Source: Indolivaga macrotermitis
Lineage (GTDB): Bacteria > Bacteroidota > Bacteroidia > Bacteroidales > Dysgonomonadaceae
Direction: 5' to 3'
Assembly: GCF_900128985.1 (NCBI RefSeq)
Contig: NZ_FQUC01000009.1
Coordinates: forward strand, 1-64,000
DNA: 64,000 nt
Program-made: the position numbers and the translations under genes
The notes under the pieces: model-generated
Told to the model about the DNA's origin: nothing
Databases searched by the model: none
What the model saw: the letters and a program-made list of their open reading frames with translations, nothing else
Shown here: piece after piece, positions 9,717 to 17,917 of the stretch
How the letters are laid out: the number at the start of each line of letters is the position of its first letter
Position numbering within the stretch: the stretch's first letter is position 1

Positions 9717-10730
9717 ATGAAGAAATATATATATTACCTGTGTTTATTCCCGGTCTTATTTTTCGCATCATGTTTTCATGAAGAAGAATATGATAATACG
9801 AAGAGAGATAATTTCGAGCTCCTTTGGAAAACCATGGATGAGAAATATTGCTTTTTCGATTATAAAAATATCGATTGGGACGAAGTGTATACCCGTTATT
9901 CAAACAGGATTAGTGAAGATATGTCTCAGGAAGCTTTTTTTGATGTATTAGGTGAAATGTTAGCCGAATTGAAGGATGGGCATGTAAACCTTATTGCCAA
10001 TCATAATATTTCGCGTTACTGGAAATGGTTTGAAGACTATCCTGATAATTTTGATGAAAAGATACAGAAGAATTATATCGGTACCGATTATTTAATAGCA
10101 GGCGGTATGAAATATAAAATACTGGAAGATAATATCGGCTATATCTATTACGAAAGTTTCTCAAGTGGAGTAGGTGAGGCAAACTTAGACCAGATATTAA
10201 GCCGGATGTCTATTTGTAATGGTATAATTATCGATATAAGGAATAATGGCGGAGGCTTACTTACCAATGTAGAGAAGATAGCCGGACGTTTCTTCGAAGA
10301 AAAGACATTGGTAGGATATATTATGTATAAGACAGGAAAAGGACATAATAGTTTTTCCGAGCCGTATCCCCGGTATATCAGTCCCTCCAGCAGAGTAAGA
10401 TATCAAAAGAATGTGGTGGTGCTGACAAACAGGAGTTGTTACAGTGCCGCAAACGATTTTGTGAATGCCATGACATATGCACCTAATGTCACAATTATAG
10501 GAGATAAGACAGGAGGGGGAAGCGGTTTGCCTTTTTCATCGGAATTGATGAACGGATGGTCTGTGAGATTCTCTTCGTCTCCGATGTTGAATGCTTCGAA
10601 AGAACAAATCGAATTCGGGATCGATCCAGATATAAAGGTAGATATGGCAAGTGAAGATATACTTCTGGGGATAGATACGATTTTGGAGACAGCTCGAATT
10701 TTTTTGAATAAGAACAATTATATAAATTAA
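9717..10730 (+). CDS. S41-family peptidase lipoprotein
   Basis: The 337-residue protein has a lipoprotein signal with a lipobox-like FFASC at about residue 19, so it should be attached to a membrane outside the cytoplasm. The C-terminal half is an S41 (tail-specific/tricorn-type) protease domain: DIRNNGGG at about residue 174, the nucleophile region NRSCYSAANDF (about residue 238) and GDKTGGGSGLP. The N-terminal part (DEKYCFFDYKNIDW, EMLAELKDGHVNL) matches the helical region seen in Bacteroidota S41 proteins. It is 12 bases after the GH25 gene and 7 bases before lemA. Its substrate is unknown. Confidence 0.88.
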   Translation: MKKYIYYLCLFPVLFFASCFHEEEYDNTKRDNFELLWKTMDEKYCFFDYKNIDWDEVYTRYSNRISEDMSQEAFFDVLGEMLAELKDGHVNLIANHNISRYWKWFEDYPDNFDEKIQKNYIGTDYLIAGGMKYKILEDNIGYIYYESFSSGVGEANLDQILSRMSICNGIIIDIRNNGGGLLTNVEKIAGRFFEEKTLVGYIMYKTGKGHNSFSEPYPRYISPSSRVRYQKNVVVLTNRSCYSAANDFVNAMTYAPNVTIIGDKTGGGSGLPFSSELMNGWSVRFSSSPMLNASKEQIEFGIDPDIKVDMASEDILLGIDTILETARIFLNKNNYIN

Positions 10731-10737
10731 ATTAGTT

Positions 10738-11304
10738 ATGGGATTTGGATTAATAGCAACACTTGGCGCGATTGTACTGATCGTAATAATAATTATCAGT
10801 ATACGCAATAGCCTAATCGGGAAGAAAAATAAGGTCGAGTATGCAAATGGTGCAGTTGATGCCATGTTTAAACAACGTTACGACCTGATACCTAACCTTG
10901 TGGCTTCGGTTAAGCAGTATATGCAACATGAGAGCGGTCTTTTGGAACGTTTAGTGCAATTACGTTCGCAGGCGCAGCAACCGAACCTGAGCGAACAGCA
11001 ACGCAACAACCTCAATAATGAATTGGATCATGCTCTTAAAACATTTAATATTTCGGTAGAGAACTATCCGAACCTGAAAGCCAGTGAGCAATTTAGTAGA
11101 TTACAGGCATCTTTGAACGAATGTGAGGGACAATTAGCTGCAGCGCGCCGGACTTATAATGCTGCAGTAATGGAATATAATAACGCTATAGAGATGTTCC
11201 CTTCCAGTATATTTGCCTCGCAGATGGGATATGTGAGAAAAGAAATGATCACAGCCAGCGAACAGGAGCAGGTTAACCCGAATGTAGGAAATCTGTTTCA
11301 ATAA
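10738..11304 (+). CDS. lemA: LemA family protein
   Basis: LemA proteins have one N-terminal transmembrane helix and a long helical bundle. Here the helix is residues 5-24, followed by the family-defining VDAMFKQRYDLIPNLVASVK segment and a C-terminal SIFASQMGY stretch. The length of 188 residues is normal. The molecular role is unsettled; in many bacteria LemA neighbours TPM or DUF3137 proteins, and a DUF3137 gene follows here too. Located 7 bases after the S41 peptidase gene, so it is probably co-transcribed. Confidence 0.93.
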   Translation: MGFGLIATLGAIVLIVIIIISIRNSLIGKKNKVEYANGAVDAMFKQRYDLIPNLVASVKQYMQHESGLLERLVQLRSQAQQPNLSEQQRNNLNNELDHALKTFNISVENYPNLKASEQFSRLQASLNECEGQLAAARRTYNAAVMEYNNAIEMFPSSIFASQMGYVRKEMITASEQEQVNPNVGNLFQ

Positions 11305-11408
11305 GTTTGAATGAATAATGATTCATAAATATTTATGCCAATTATTAGATATTCTGGATCTTGAAGAAATCCTTTAGACAAGGTAAAACAACAACACTTA
11401 TACCCACT

Positions 11409-12452
11409 ATGGCAACTAATTCTTTATTGACAAACCTGTCTCAAAGGGTTGATGATCTGAACTTCAGGTTGAAATATATATTACAACCACTGGAAGAGTC
11501 GCGTCTGAAAATCAAAAAGCGAAGACAAATACTTTGGATGACTTTTTGGGGTGTATTTCTTATTGTAGCACTATTAACCATACTTTTATTACCCCTCAAT
11601 ATGGGAGTATCTCTTCCCGTTCCTGTCATATATATTATAGCCATTATACTTTTTACAATTCCGGTTGGTATAATATATTTTATAATATTCGCTTTTTGGA
11701 TTTTTCCGAAAGACAGAGAATTACAGGGATTATTTCATTCGCAAGTTATTCCACATATCCTTTCGGAGTTTTTATCGGATGCCCGTTTTATCCACGAGGG
11801 GTGTGTTTCGGAAAGTGAATATGTACATTCTGATATTTTTAGAAAAAGAATTGATAGGTATTCCGGAGATAATCAGACTAGCGGTTTATTAGGAGAAACG
11901 AAAGTGAAGTTTTCGCGTCTGCATACCGAATATAAAACCGAAAGCAGGGGTAAGAACGGACAAAAGCAGACCCACTGGCATACAATCTTCGAAGGTGTTC
12001 TGCTGATCGCTGATTTTAATAAGAATACGCAAGGACGTACCTTTATCCTGAAAGATTCAGCCGAAAAAATGTTTGGCGGAATCGGACGCTGGATGCAGGA
12101 TAAATTCGGGTCGTCGGGTCGTGGCGAAATGGTGTATCTGGAAGATGTTGGTTTCGAAAAAGAATATGTTGTATATTCCGATGATGCTGTTGAAGCCCGT
12201 TATTTATTGACTCCATCTATGCAGGAATGTTTTGTCGATTTGTCGAAATACTTCGGTTCGGGAAATGTATCTGCATCCATAATCAACGGAAAGTTGTATC
12301 TGGCATTGAGCGGAAAATTTGAACTGTTCTCATTTAAGCGAAAGAAATCATTAATGGAATCCGATACAATTAAATATTATGCCGAAAATCTGTTCAGGGT
12401 TCTTAAAGTGGTAGAAATATTAGACCTCAATACCCGTATATGGGGAAGGTAA
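11409..12452 (+). CDS. DUF3137 family membrane protein
   Basis: Chosen to start at the ATG at 11409 (347 residues); the frame is open from a TTG at 11361, but those 16 residues add nothing recognisable. A coiled N-terminal stretch is followed by two transmembrane helices (about residues 39-60 and 70-97), then a soluble domain with the TKVKFSRLHTEYKT and HWHTIFEGVLLIADFNK patterns typical of DUF3137 proteins, the usual partner of LemA. The topology predicts a cytoplasmic C-terminal domain. Function unknown; probably works with LemA in the envelope. Confidence 0.85.
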   Translation: MATNSLLTNLSQRVDDLNFRLKYILQPLEESRLKIKKRRQILWMTFWGVFLIVALLTILLLPLNMGVSLPVPVIYIIAIILFTIPVGIIYFIIFAFWIFPKDRELQGLFHSQVIPHILSEFLSDARFIHEGCVSESEYVHSDIFRKRIDRYSGDNQTSGLLGETKVKFSRLHTEYKTESRGKNGQKQTHWHTIFEGVLLIADFNKNTQGRTFILKDSAEKMFGGIGRWMQDKFGSSGRGEMVYLEDVGFEKEYVVYSDDAVEARYLLTPSMQECFVDLSKYFGSGNVSASIINGKLYLALSGKFELFSFKRKKSLMESDTIKYYAENLFRVLKVVEILDLNTRIWGR

Positions 12453-12480
12453 ATAAAAAATATTCGAAAGAAAGGGTTTA

Positions 12481-12513
12481 TTGCTCATAATCGGAAAGTT
12501 ATTTGTATCTTAG
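12481..12513 (+). promoter_or_regulatory. Putative promoter of rpsP
   Basis: A TTG at 12481-12483 is 22 bases ahead of TATCTTAG at 12506-12513, close to the TTG/TAnnTTTG consensus. The start codon of rpsP is about 50 bases further. Confidence 0.55.
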
Positions 12514-12566
12514 CACCCGCTAATAAATAATTATGCATTAATTAAAAATTAACAAAAACAGAAGAA

Positions 12567-13112
12567 ATGGCTACAAAGATCCGTTTACAAAGAAGAGGAC
12601 GTAAAGATTATCCTTTCTATCAAATCATTATTGCAGATAGCAGAGCTCCACGTGATGGTAAGTTTATTGAGAAGGTTGGTTCATACAACCCAAACACTAA
12701 TCCTGCTACAATTACGTTAGACTTCGACAGAGCTTTGTATTGGTTACAAGTTGGTGCTCAACCTACCGACACTGTACGTAACATTCTTTCAGACGAAGGT
12801 GTTCTTATGAAGAAACACTTACTGGGTGGGGTTACTAAAGGTGCATTTACTGAGGCTGACGCTGAAACTAAGTTCCAGGCATGGAAAGATTCTAAAGATA
12901 AATCTGTAGAATCTGCAAAGAACAAAAATGCAGAATCTGCTGCAAGCAAAGCGAAAGCCCGCCACGAAGCAGAAATTGCTGCTAATAAAGCGAAAGCTGA
13001 TGCTGTAGCTCAGAAGAAAGCAGAAGCCGCTGCTGCTCAGGCAGAAGCTGTTGTTGCTGACGAAGCTGCCGCTGAACCAGCTGCAGAAGCAGAAACAACT
13101 CCGGAAGCTTAA
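12567..13112 (+). CDS. rpsP: 30S ribosomal protein S16 with long C-terminal extension
   Basis: S16 is a small-subunit assembly protein. Residues 1-80 carry the S16 core ([20 protein letters not shown], then [13 protein letters not shown]). The core family is about 80-90 residues, while this protein has 181: the extra 90 residues are rich in Ala, Glu and Lys and end in an acidic tail. Such extensions are common in Bacteroidota S16. The extension reads as helical, charged and low complexity. A single-gene transcription unit is likely, with its own promoter and terminator. Confidence 0.96.
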   Translation: MATKIRLQRRGRKDYPFYQIIIADSRAPRDGKFIEKVGSYNPNTNPATITLDFDRALYWLQVGAQPTDTVRNILSDEGVLMKKHLLGGVTKGAFTEADAETKFQAWKDSKDKSVESAKNKNAESAASKAKARHEAEIAANKAKADAVAQKKAEAAAAQAEAVVADEAAAEPAAEAETTPEA

Positions 13113-13167
13113 TTCTGCACCGGGAACAAAAGAGAATATATAGTTACAGAATTGATTATATATTGCA

Positions 13168-13201
13168 CAAAAGAGACTCTATAATTATTGAGTCTCTTTT
13201 G
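13168..13201 (+). terminator. Rho-independent terminator of rpsP
   Basis: A perfect 12-bp stem (13168-13179 with 13190-13201), loop of ten bases, flanked by A- and T-rich tracts. It may also serve the convergent lipoprotein gene. Confidence 0.85.
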
Positions 13202-13232
13202 TTGTTTTGTTGTCGTTTATTTACTACTATAT

Positions 13233-13514
13233 TTATTTACCGTCTTCGGTTTCTTTATACCATTTATAAAGTTTGTTGTTTTCGAATTCGAATATCCAGT
13301 GGAATTTATACATATCCTTGTACTCGATCACTTCATATTCATTGTTATTTTCGTATGTCTTACCACTAGTCTGGTAATCTTGTCCCATCAAAGAAACAAC
13401 TTGTTCTTTAGTCATTCCCAACTCAATTTGTTTAAGGGCATTATTGTATGTTTTCAACCCTCCACATGCGGTCAGAATAGTTGTGACCAATAGTGCAAAT
13501 AATACTTTTTTCAT
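13233..13514 (-). CDS. Small lipoprotein with SmpA/BamE-like fold
   Basis: A 93-residue protein with a lipoprotein signal peptide (MKKVLFALLVTTILTAC, lipobox LTAC). The mature part contains ELGMTKEQVVSLMGQ, the hallmark helix-turn motif of the SmpA/OmlA (BamE-like) family, followed by short beta strands ending in FEFENNKLYKWY, typical of the last strand. BamE helps the beta-barrel assembly machine in proteobacteria; that role should not be assumed here. It lies downstream of the clc gene on the same strand, 77 bases away. Confidence 0.8.
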   Translation of the reverse strand: MKKVLFALLVTTILTACGGLKTYNNALKQIELGMTKEQVVSLMGQDYQTSGKTYENNNEYEVIEYKDMYKFHWIFEFENNKLYKWYKETEDGK

Positions 13515-13591
13515 AATGGATTATTTTAGTTTTATATTTCTTGATATTTAAAACAAAATAGAAAAACAATAGTTCATACCCACAGCCTGAC

Positions 13592-15457
13592 CTAATCATA
13601 GAAATCCTGTAGCTGAATGCGGTATGCCGAGAATATTTTCGATTTGGACAGAAAGCCCACATACTTACCTTTATTAACAACCGGAAGATTCCATGAATTG
13701 GTCTTTTCAAATACTTCCATTACTTTTTCCATGCGTGTGCCTAATTCTATACAGGTCGATACCGGAGACATCAAATCAGAAGCCGACACGGAATCATATA
13801 ATTCCGATTGAAATAATTTAGGACGGATATTGTCAATATAAATAATCCCCACTAATTCGGATGATTTGTTTATAACAGGGAAGATATTTCTTTTAGATTC
13901 CGAGAAACAGTGTGTCAGCTCACGCAATGTTTGATCGGAATGTATCGGAGTAAAATCCGTTTCGATCAGATCATTTGTTTGCAATAAAGTCAATACAGCT
14001 TTGTCCTTGTTATGGGTGATAAGTTCACCCCGCTTGGCAAGACGGTCGGTATAGATCGAATTTGGTTCGACAAGTTTAGATACAACGAAAGAGAATGCAG
14101 CGGTAAGTGTAATAGGTAAAAAGATGCCGTGTCCACTGGTTGTTTCTGTAATCAGAAAGATAGCAGTCAGGGGAGCGTGCATAACTCCGGCTAATACTCC
14201 TGCCATGCCTGCTACAACAAAATTCTTACTACTCACCGAAAAGAAAGGTACCATATTGAAGATGGTAGCTACAATATATCCCGATACGCCGCCCATAAAC
14301 AGAGAAGGTGCAAATATACCGCCAACACCGCCACTGCCTGTGGTAATTGCCATGGCTATCACTTTAAAGATCATAACCAGAAAAAGGAAAGTGATAAGCA
14401 GGTAGATATTATCCTGAGTGCCATAAAAGAAACTGCCATTCACTAATTCGTGCGAATGTCCTGTAAGAATCATATTCAAAGCCTCATATCCTTCGCCATA
14501 CAGGGGAGGGAGAAGAAATATGATAATGCCCAAGATACTGCCACCGACAATCAATTGGCGGACTATTCCGGTATATTTACCTGAGATATGCTTTTTTACA
14601 AAGCGTTTTCTTCTTCTATCGTAGCTTATATCTATTTTGCCGAGCATATCCATCCAGTTTTCGATCTTCTTAGTACCCTTAACAAAATATATGGATACAA
14701 TGCCTGTAATAAGCCCCAACAGAACATAAAAAGGGAGGTTATGTATTACTAGAGGATCCATAACAGTAAAAGAAAAGGCTGCACCATCTCTCAATAAAAG
14801 CCACGATACCGCCGTACCAGATACGGCTGCGATAAGAAGGGGGATGATAGACCATGTGGTAAGATCGATCATAAGTATTTCCAAGGCAAAAACAACCGCC
14901 GCAACGGGTGCCGAGAATATACCAGCTGTAGCACCGGCAGCCCCACATCCAAGGAGTAGAGTTGTCGTTTTATAATTTAACCTGAAAAAACGCCCGATAT
15001 TCGAACCTATAGCAGATCCGCTTAAAACTATCGGAGATTCGAGTCCGACTGACCCTCCTGCACCAACAGTAAGAGTAGAAGCTATGAGAGAAGAATAGGT
15101 GTCTTGTATTTTTAATTTGCTGCCTTTTTTCGAAATAGCATATAGTATACGGGTAATACCTTGCAGTTTCTTCTCCTTGAGTACGAGCCTGACAAACAAA
15201 ACAGTCAGAACCAATCCAAAGAACGGGAAAGCAAAGTATACAATGTTCACCGAATGTATATCAAGGCTCTTGACCAGTAGGCGCGTCATCGCAAAGACCA
15301 TATTCTTAAGCAATACAGCTGCTAAGCCCGATAAGGTACCGACAACAAGGCTCAACAGTATTATTAGCCTCTGTTTGGGTATTTTCGTAGAAATGTTCCG
15401 GAGAAACTCGATGTATTTCCGGAATTTGGATACAATCATATTTTGTTTGTTGTTCAA
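13592..15457 (-). CDS. CLC-family chloride channel/transporter with CBS domains
   Basis: This 621-residue protein has a CLC membrane core (about residues 30-450) and two C-terminal CBS domains (about 480-615) that usually bind adenine nucleotides. The gating glutamate motif appears as GLESPIV, the chloride-coordinating loop as GGIFAPSLFMG, and the late tyrosine as SIYTDRL. Two things differ from E. coli ClC-ec1 when aligned by eye: the GSGIP motif is replaced by LQGIT-type sequence, and the internal proton glutamate position after FALE is isoleucine. Channel-like or altered coupling is therefore possible. It is downstream of otsAB on the same strand, 52 bases away, which hints at an osmotic or ionic stress link. 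Confidence 0.9.
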   Translation of the reverse strand: MNNKQNMIVSKFRKYIEFLRNISTKIPKQRLIILLSLVVGTLSGLAAVLLKNMVFAMTRLLVKSLDIHSVNIVYFAFPFFGLVLTVLFVRLVLKEKKLQGITRILYAISKKGSKLKIQDTYSSLIASTLTVGAGGSVGLESPIVLSGSAIGSNIGRFFRLNYKTTTLLLGCGAAGATAGIFSAPVAAVVFALEILMIDLTTWSIIPLLIAAVSGTAVSWLLLRDGAAFSFTVMDPLVIHNLPFYVLLGLITGIVSIYFVKGTKKIENWMDMLGKIDISYDRRRKRFVKKHISGKYTGIVRQLIVGGSILGIIIFLLPPLYGEGYEALNMILTGHSHELVNGSFFYGTQDNIYLLITFLFLVMIFKVIAMAITTGSGGVGGIFAPSLFMGGVSGYIVATIFNMVPFFSVSSKNFVVAGMAGVLAGVMHAPLTAIFLITETTSGHGIFLPITLTAAFSFVVSKLVEPNSIYTDRLAKRGELITHNKDKAVLTLLQTNDLIETDFTPIHSDQTLRELTHCFSESKRNIFPVINKSSELVGIIYIDNIRPKLFQSELYDSVSASDLMSPVSTCIELGTRMEKVMEVFEKTNSWNLPVVNKGKYVGFLSKSKIFSAYRIQLQDFYD

Positions 15458-15509
15458 CTGTTGTATACAAATATATAAGTTTTTACAACAAACGGAATAT
15501 TTACCGGAT

Positions 15510-17681
15510 TTATTCTACGCCCGCTATTTTTTTAAGAAACGGTATAACCAAAGATTGTGAAGGTAGGTTGTATCTGGCAGCATCGGATATCCGCCCTACT
15601 TTTATTGTTATACTATCAGGCGGAAGTACGGCAAACATATCTTCGTCGGTAGTATCGTCTCCCATAGCTATAACAAAGTCGTAAGAGTCCCGTTTCAGAA
15701 GGCGAAGAGCTTCTATTCCTTTATTATAGTCGGATGATTTGACTTCTATGACTTTATTCCCCCGCATTATCTGGAGGTTGAGACGTGAACACGGATTGAT
15801 CAGTTCTTTGATCAGTTGATTAACACGCAGTTCGGCTAACCATGTATCTACAGCCCGATAATGCCATACAAGTGCTGTATTCTTGACCTCGATTTTCGAA
15901 TTAGGAGTCTTTTTTGTTGTATGTTTAAGTATATTTACGATTTCTTCATCCCAGTTAATTTCCTGTAGATTACTGTGCCATATTCCTTCTTCCTTGTAAT
16001 ACACACCATGTTCGGCTGCTAAACCTATATTCAGATGGCCAAACCATTCGTCGAGGGTAGCACTATTACGTCCGCTGTTGATAACAAGATGATTTTTACT
16101 ATCACTCGCTATTTGGGAAAGTAGTTGCAATAATGGTTCACGCGGATAAGCGTTTGCCGGATCTTTATAGAATGGAGATAGTGTACCATCGTAATCGAGC
16201 ATGATTAAGCGTTTAGATGCAGTATCATATTGTTGCTTAACTTCGTCTAAACTACCTTCGCAGATTACTTTTGCGAATCGCTGGTTATTAAGTTCCTTTA
16301 TTGATTTTAACTCAGTGATGAAATCGGTAGCCCATTGTTTTACAGTTTGTGTAGAGACTATTTCCTGAAGTTTCTTTAAGTTCTCCAATTGCTCCTTCTC
16401 GGGCATCTCCAAAGCTTTAACTATAGCATCTTCTATCTCTTTACTATTGTTGGGATTGACAACGATGGAGTCCGACAATTCGATAACAGCTCCTGCCATT
16501 TCACTTAGGATTAATACTCCGGGTTTATCTCTTTTGGCAGCTATGTATTCTTTTGCTACGAGGTTCATTCCGTCTCTGAGGGGTGTAACCAAAGCAATAT
16601 CGGCCAAATAATACATCGCAGTAAGTTCCTCGAAAGAGAAAGCTCTGTAGAAATAATAAACAGGAGTCCAGCTAAGAGTTGAATATTTTCCGTTTATTCC
16701 TCCTATAAATTCGTTAATACGTGTTCTGAGTTTAGCGTAAGTACCTACTGTGTCGCGTGACGGGACAACAATCATGACCAATGAAACTTTACCGTGATAT
16801 TCAGGATTATGTTTAAGGAATTTAATAAATCCTTTGAGCCTCATCAATATTCCTTTGCTATAATCGAGCCTGTCTACGGAAAGTATGATTTTGTTATCTC
16901 CAAATCCTTCTTTTAACTCCATGGCTTTTTCCTGTACTTCGGGGCGGAGTATAGCATCATGAAACAAATCGTAATTGATTCCCATAGGGAATGCATCTAC
17001 TTCGACGATCCTGTCCTCCAATTGAACTTCATCCAGAATACATTCATATCCTAACACCCTGTATACGGTACTGATAAAATGGCGCATATAGTCATAAGTA
17101 TGAAATGCAACCAGATCTGCACCCAGAAGCCCCCTCAATATCTCGGCTCTCTCAGGCAGTACCCTGAACATCTCGTAAGACGGGAATGGTATATGATGGA
17201 AATAACCGATACTGACATCCTTTACCTTCTCGCGGATCATAGCAGGCAATAGCATCAGCTGATAATCCTGCACCCAGACAATATCTCCGGGTTCGATTAT
17301 TTTCAGAGCCGCTTCGCAGAATAGGGCGTTTACTTCTTTGTACGATTCCCAATAGTTATTATTAGAGCCTATATAGGAGTAGAAATAATGGCACAATGGC
17401 CAAATAGTACTATTGCTATATCCTTCGTAATAGTTTTTTATTTGATTGGGAGTCAGGTACACCGGATGAAATTTCAGTTCTTCCATCTGTTTGTTAATAT
17501 CGGCTTTTTGCCCTTCGTCAGTAATATGCATTCCCGACCAGCCCAGCCAATGTTTTTCGCGCTTGGTTTCGAGCGAACCTAGTCCGGTTGCTAATCCGCC
17601 TTCGCTTTTGATGAGTTTTAATTCGTTATTTTCCTCAACAATTTTAACAGGTAATCTGTTAGATATAATAATAATTTTCAT
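15510..17681 (-). CDS. otsAB: Bifunctional trehalose-6-phosphate synthase/phosphatase
   Basis: A 723-residue fusion. Residues 1 to about 465 are a GT20 trehalose-6-phosphate synthase: the ISNRLPV start, EGGLATGLGSL loop, WVQDYQLMLLP and the GMNLVAKEYIA segment are all present. The second part is a HAD phosphatase with LDYDGTLSP near residue 493 and MGDDTTDEDMF near residue 690. The protein would make trehalose from a nucleotide-glucose and glucose 6-phosphate in one polypeptide. It is divergent from a GH15 gene and upstream of a CLC transporter gene. Trehalose is a compatible solute, which fits a stress role. Confidence 0.95.
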   Translation of the reverse strand: MKIIIISNRLPVKIVEENNELKLIKSEGGLATGLGSLETKREKHWLGWSGMHITDEGQKADINKQMEELKFHPVYLTPNQIKNYYEGYSNSTIWPLCHYFYSYIGSNNNYWESYKEVNALFCEAALKIIEPGDIVWVQDYQLMLLPAMIREKVKDVSIGYFHHIPFPSYEMFRVLPERAEILRGLLGADLVAFHTYDYMRHFISTVYRVLGYECILDEVQLEDRIVEVDAFPMGINYDLFHDAILRPEVQEKAMELKEGFGDNKIILSVDRLDYSKGILMRLKGFIKFLKHNPEYHGKVSLVMIVVPSRDTVGTYAKLRTRINEFIGGINGKYSTLSWTPVYYFYRAFSFEELTAMYYLADIALVTPLRDGMNLVAKEYIAAKRDKPGVLILSEMAGAVIELSDSIVVNPNNSKEIEDAIVKALEMPEKEQLENLKKLQEIVSTQTVKQWATDFITELKSIKELNNQRFAKVICEGSLDEVKQQYDTASKRLIMLDYDGTLSPFYKDPANAYPREPLLQLLSQIASDSKNHLVINSGRNSATLDEWFGHLNIGLAAEHGVYYKEEGIWHSNLQEINWDEEIVNILKHTTKKTPNSKIEVKNTALVWHYRAVDTWLAELRVNQLIKELINPCSRLNLQIMRGNKVIEVKSSDYNKGIEALRLLKRDSYDFVIAMGDDTTDEDMFAVLPPDSITIKVGRISDAARYNLPSQSLVIPFLKKIAGVE

Positions 17682-17917
17682 AATTCGCTTGATACTGATC
17701 TTTTCTATGCGTAAGGTATAAACAGTATTGTTGGTGAAGTGTAGTAAAGACTTCGTGCTACTTCTTTATTATGAGTTTGTGTGATTAGCCAAGGCTAGAT
17801 CTTACGGCATAAAAACGATGATTGTTACTTAATAAACGTGAAAATGGCATGAAGTGTTCACCACTATTGCTTTTAACTACTTCTGGATGTTAATCACCGG
17901 AGTAAAAATAATTTGAT

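Noticed and set aside
13441-13710. Open frame of 89 residues on the minus strand
   Set aside because: It overlaps the clc and lipoprotein genes and has no recognisable protein composition.
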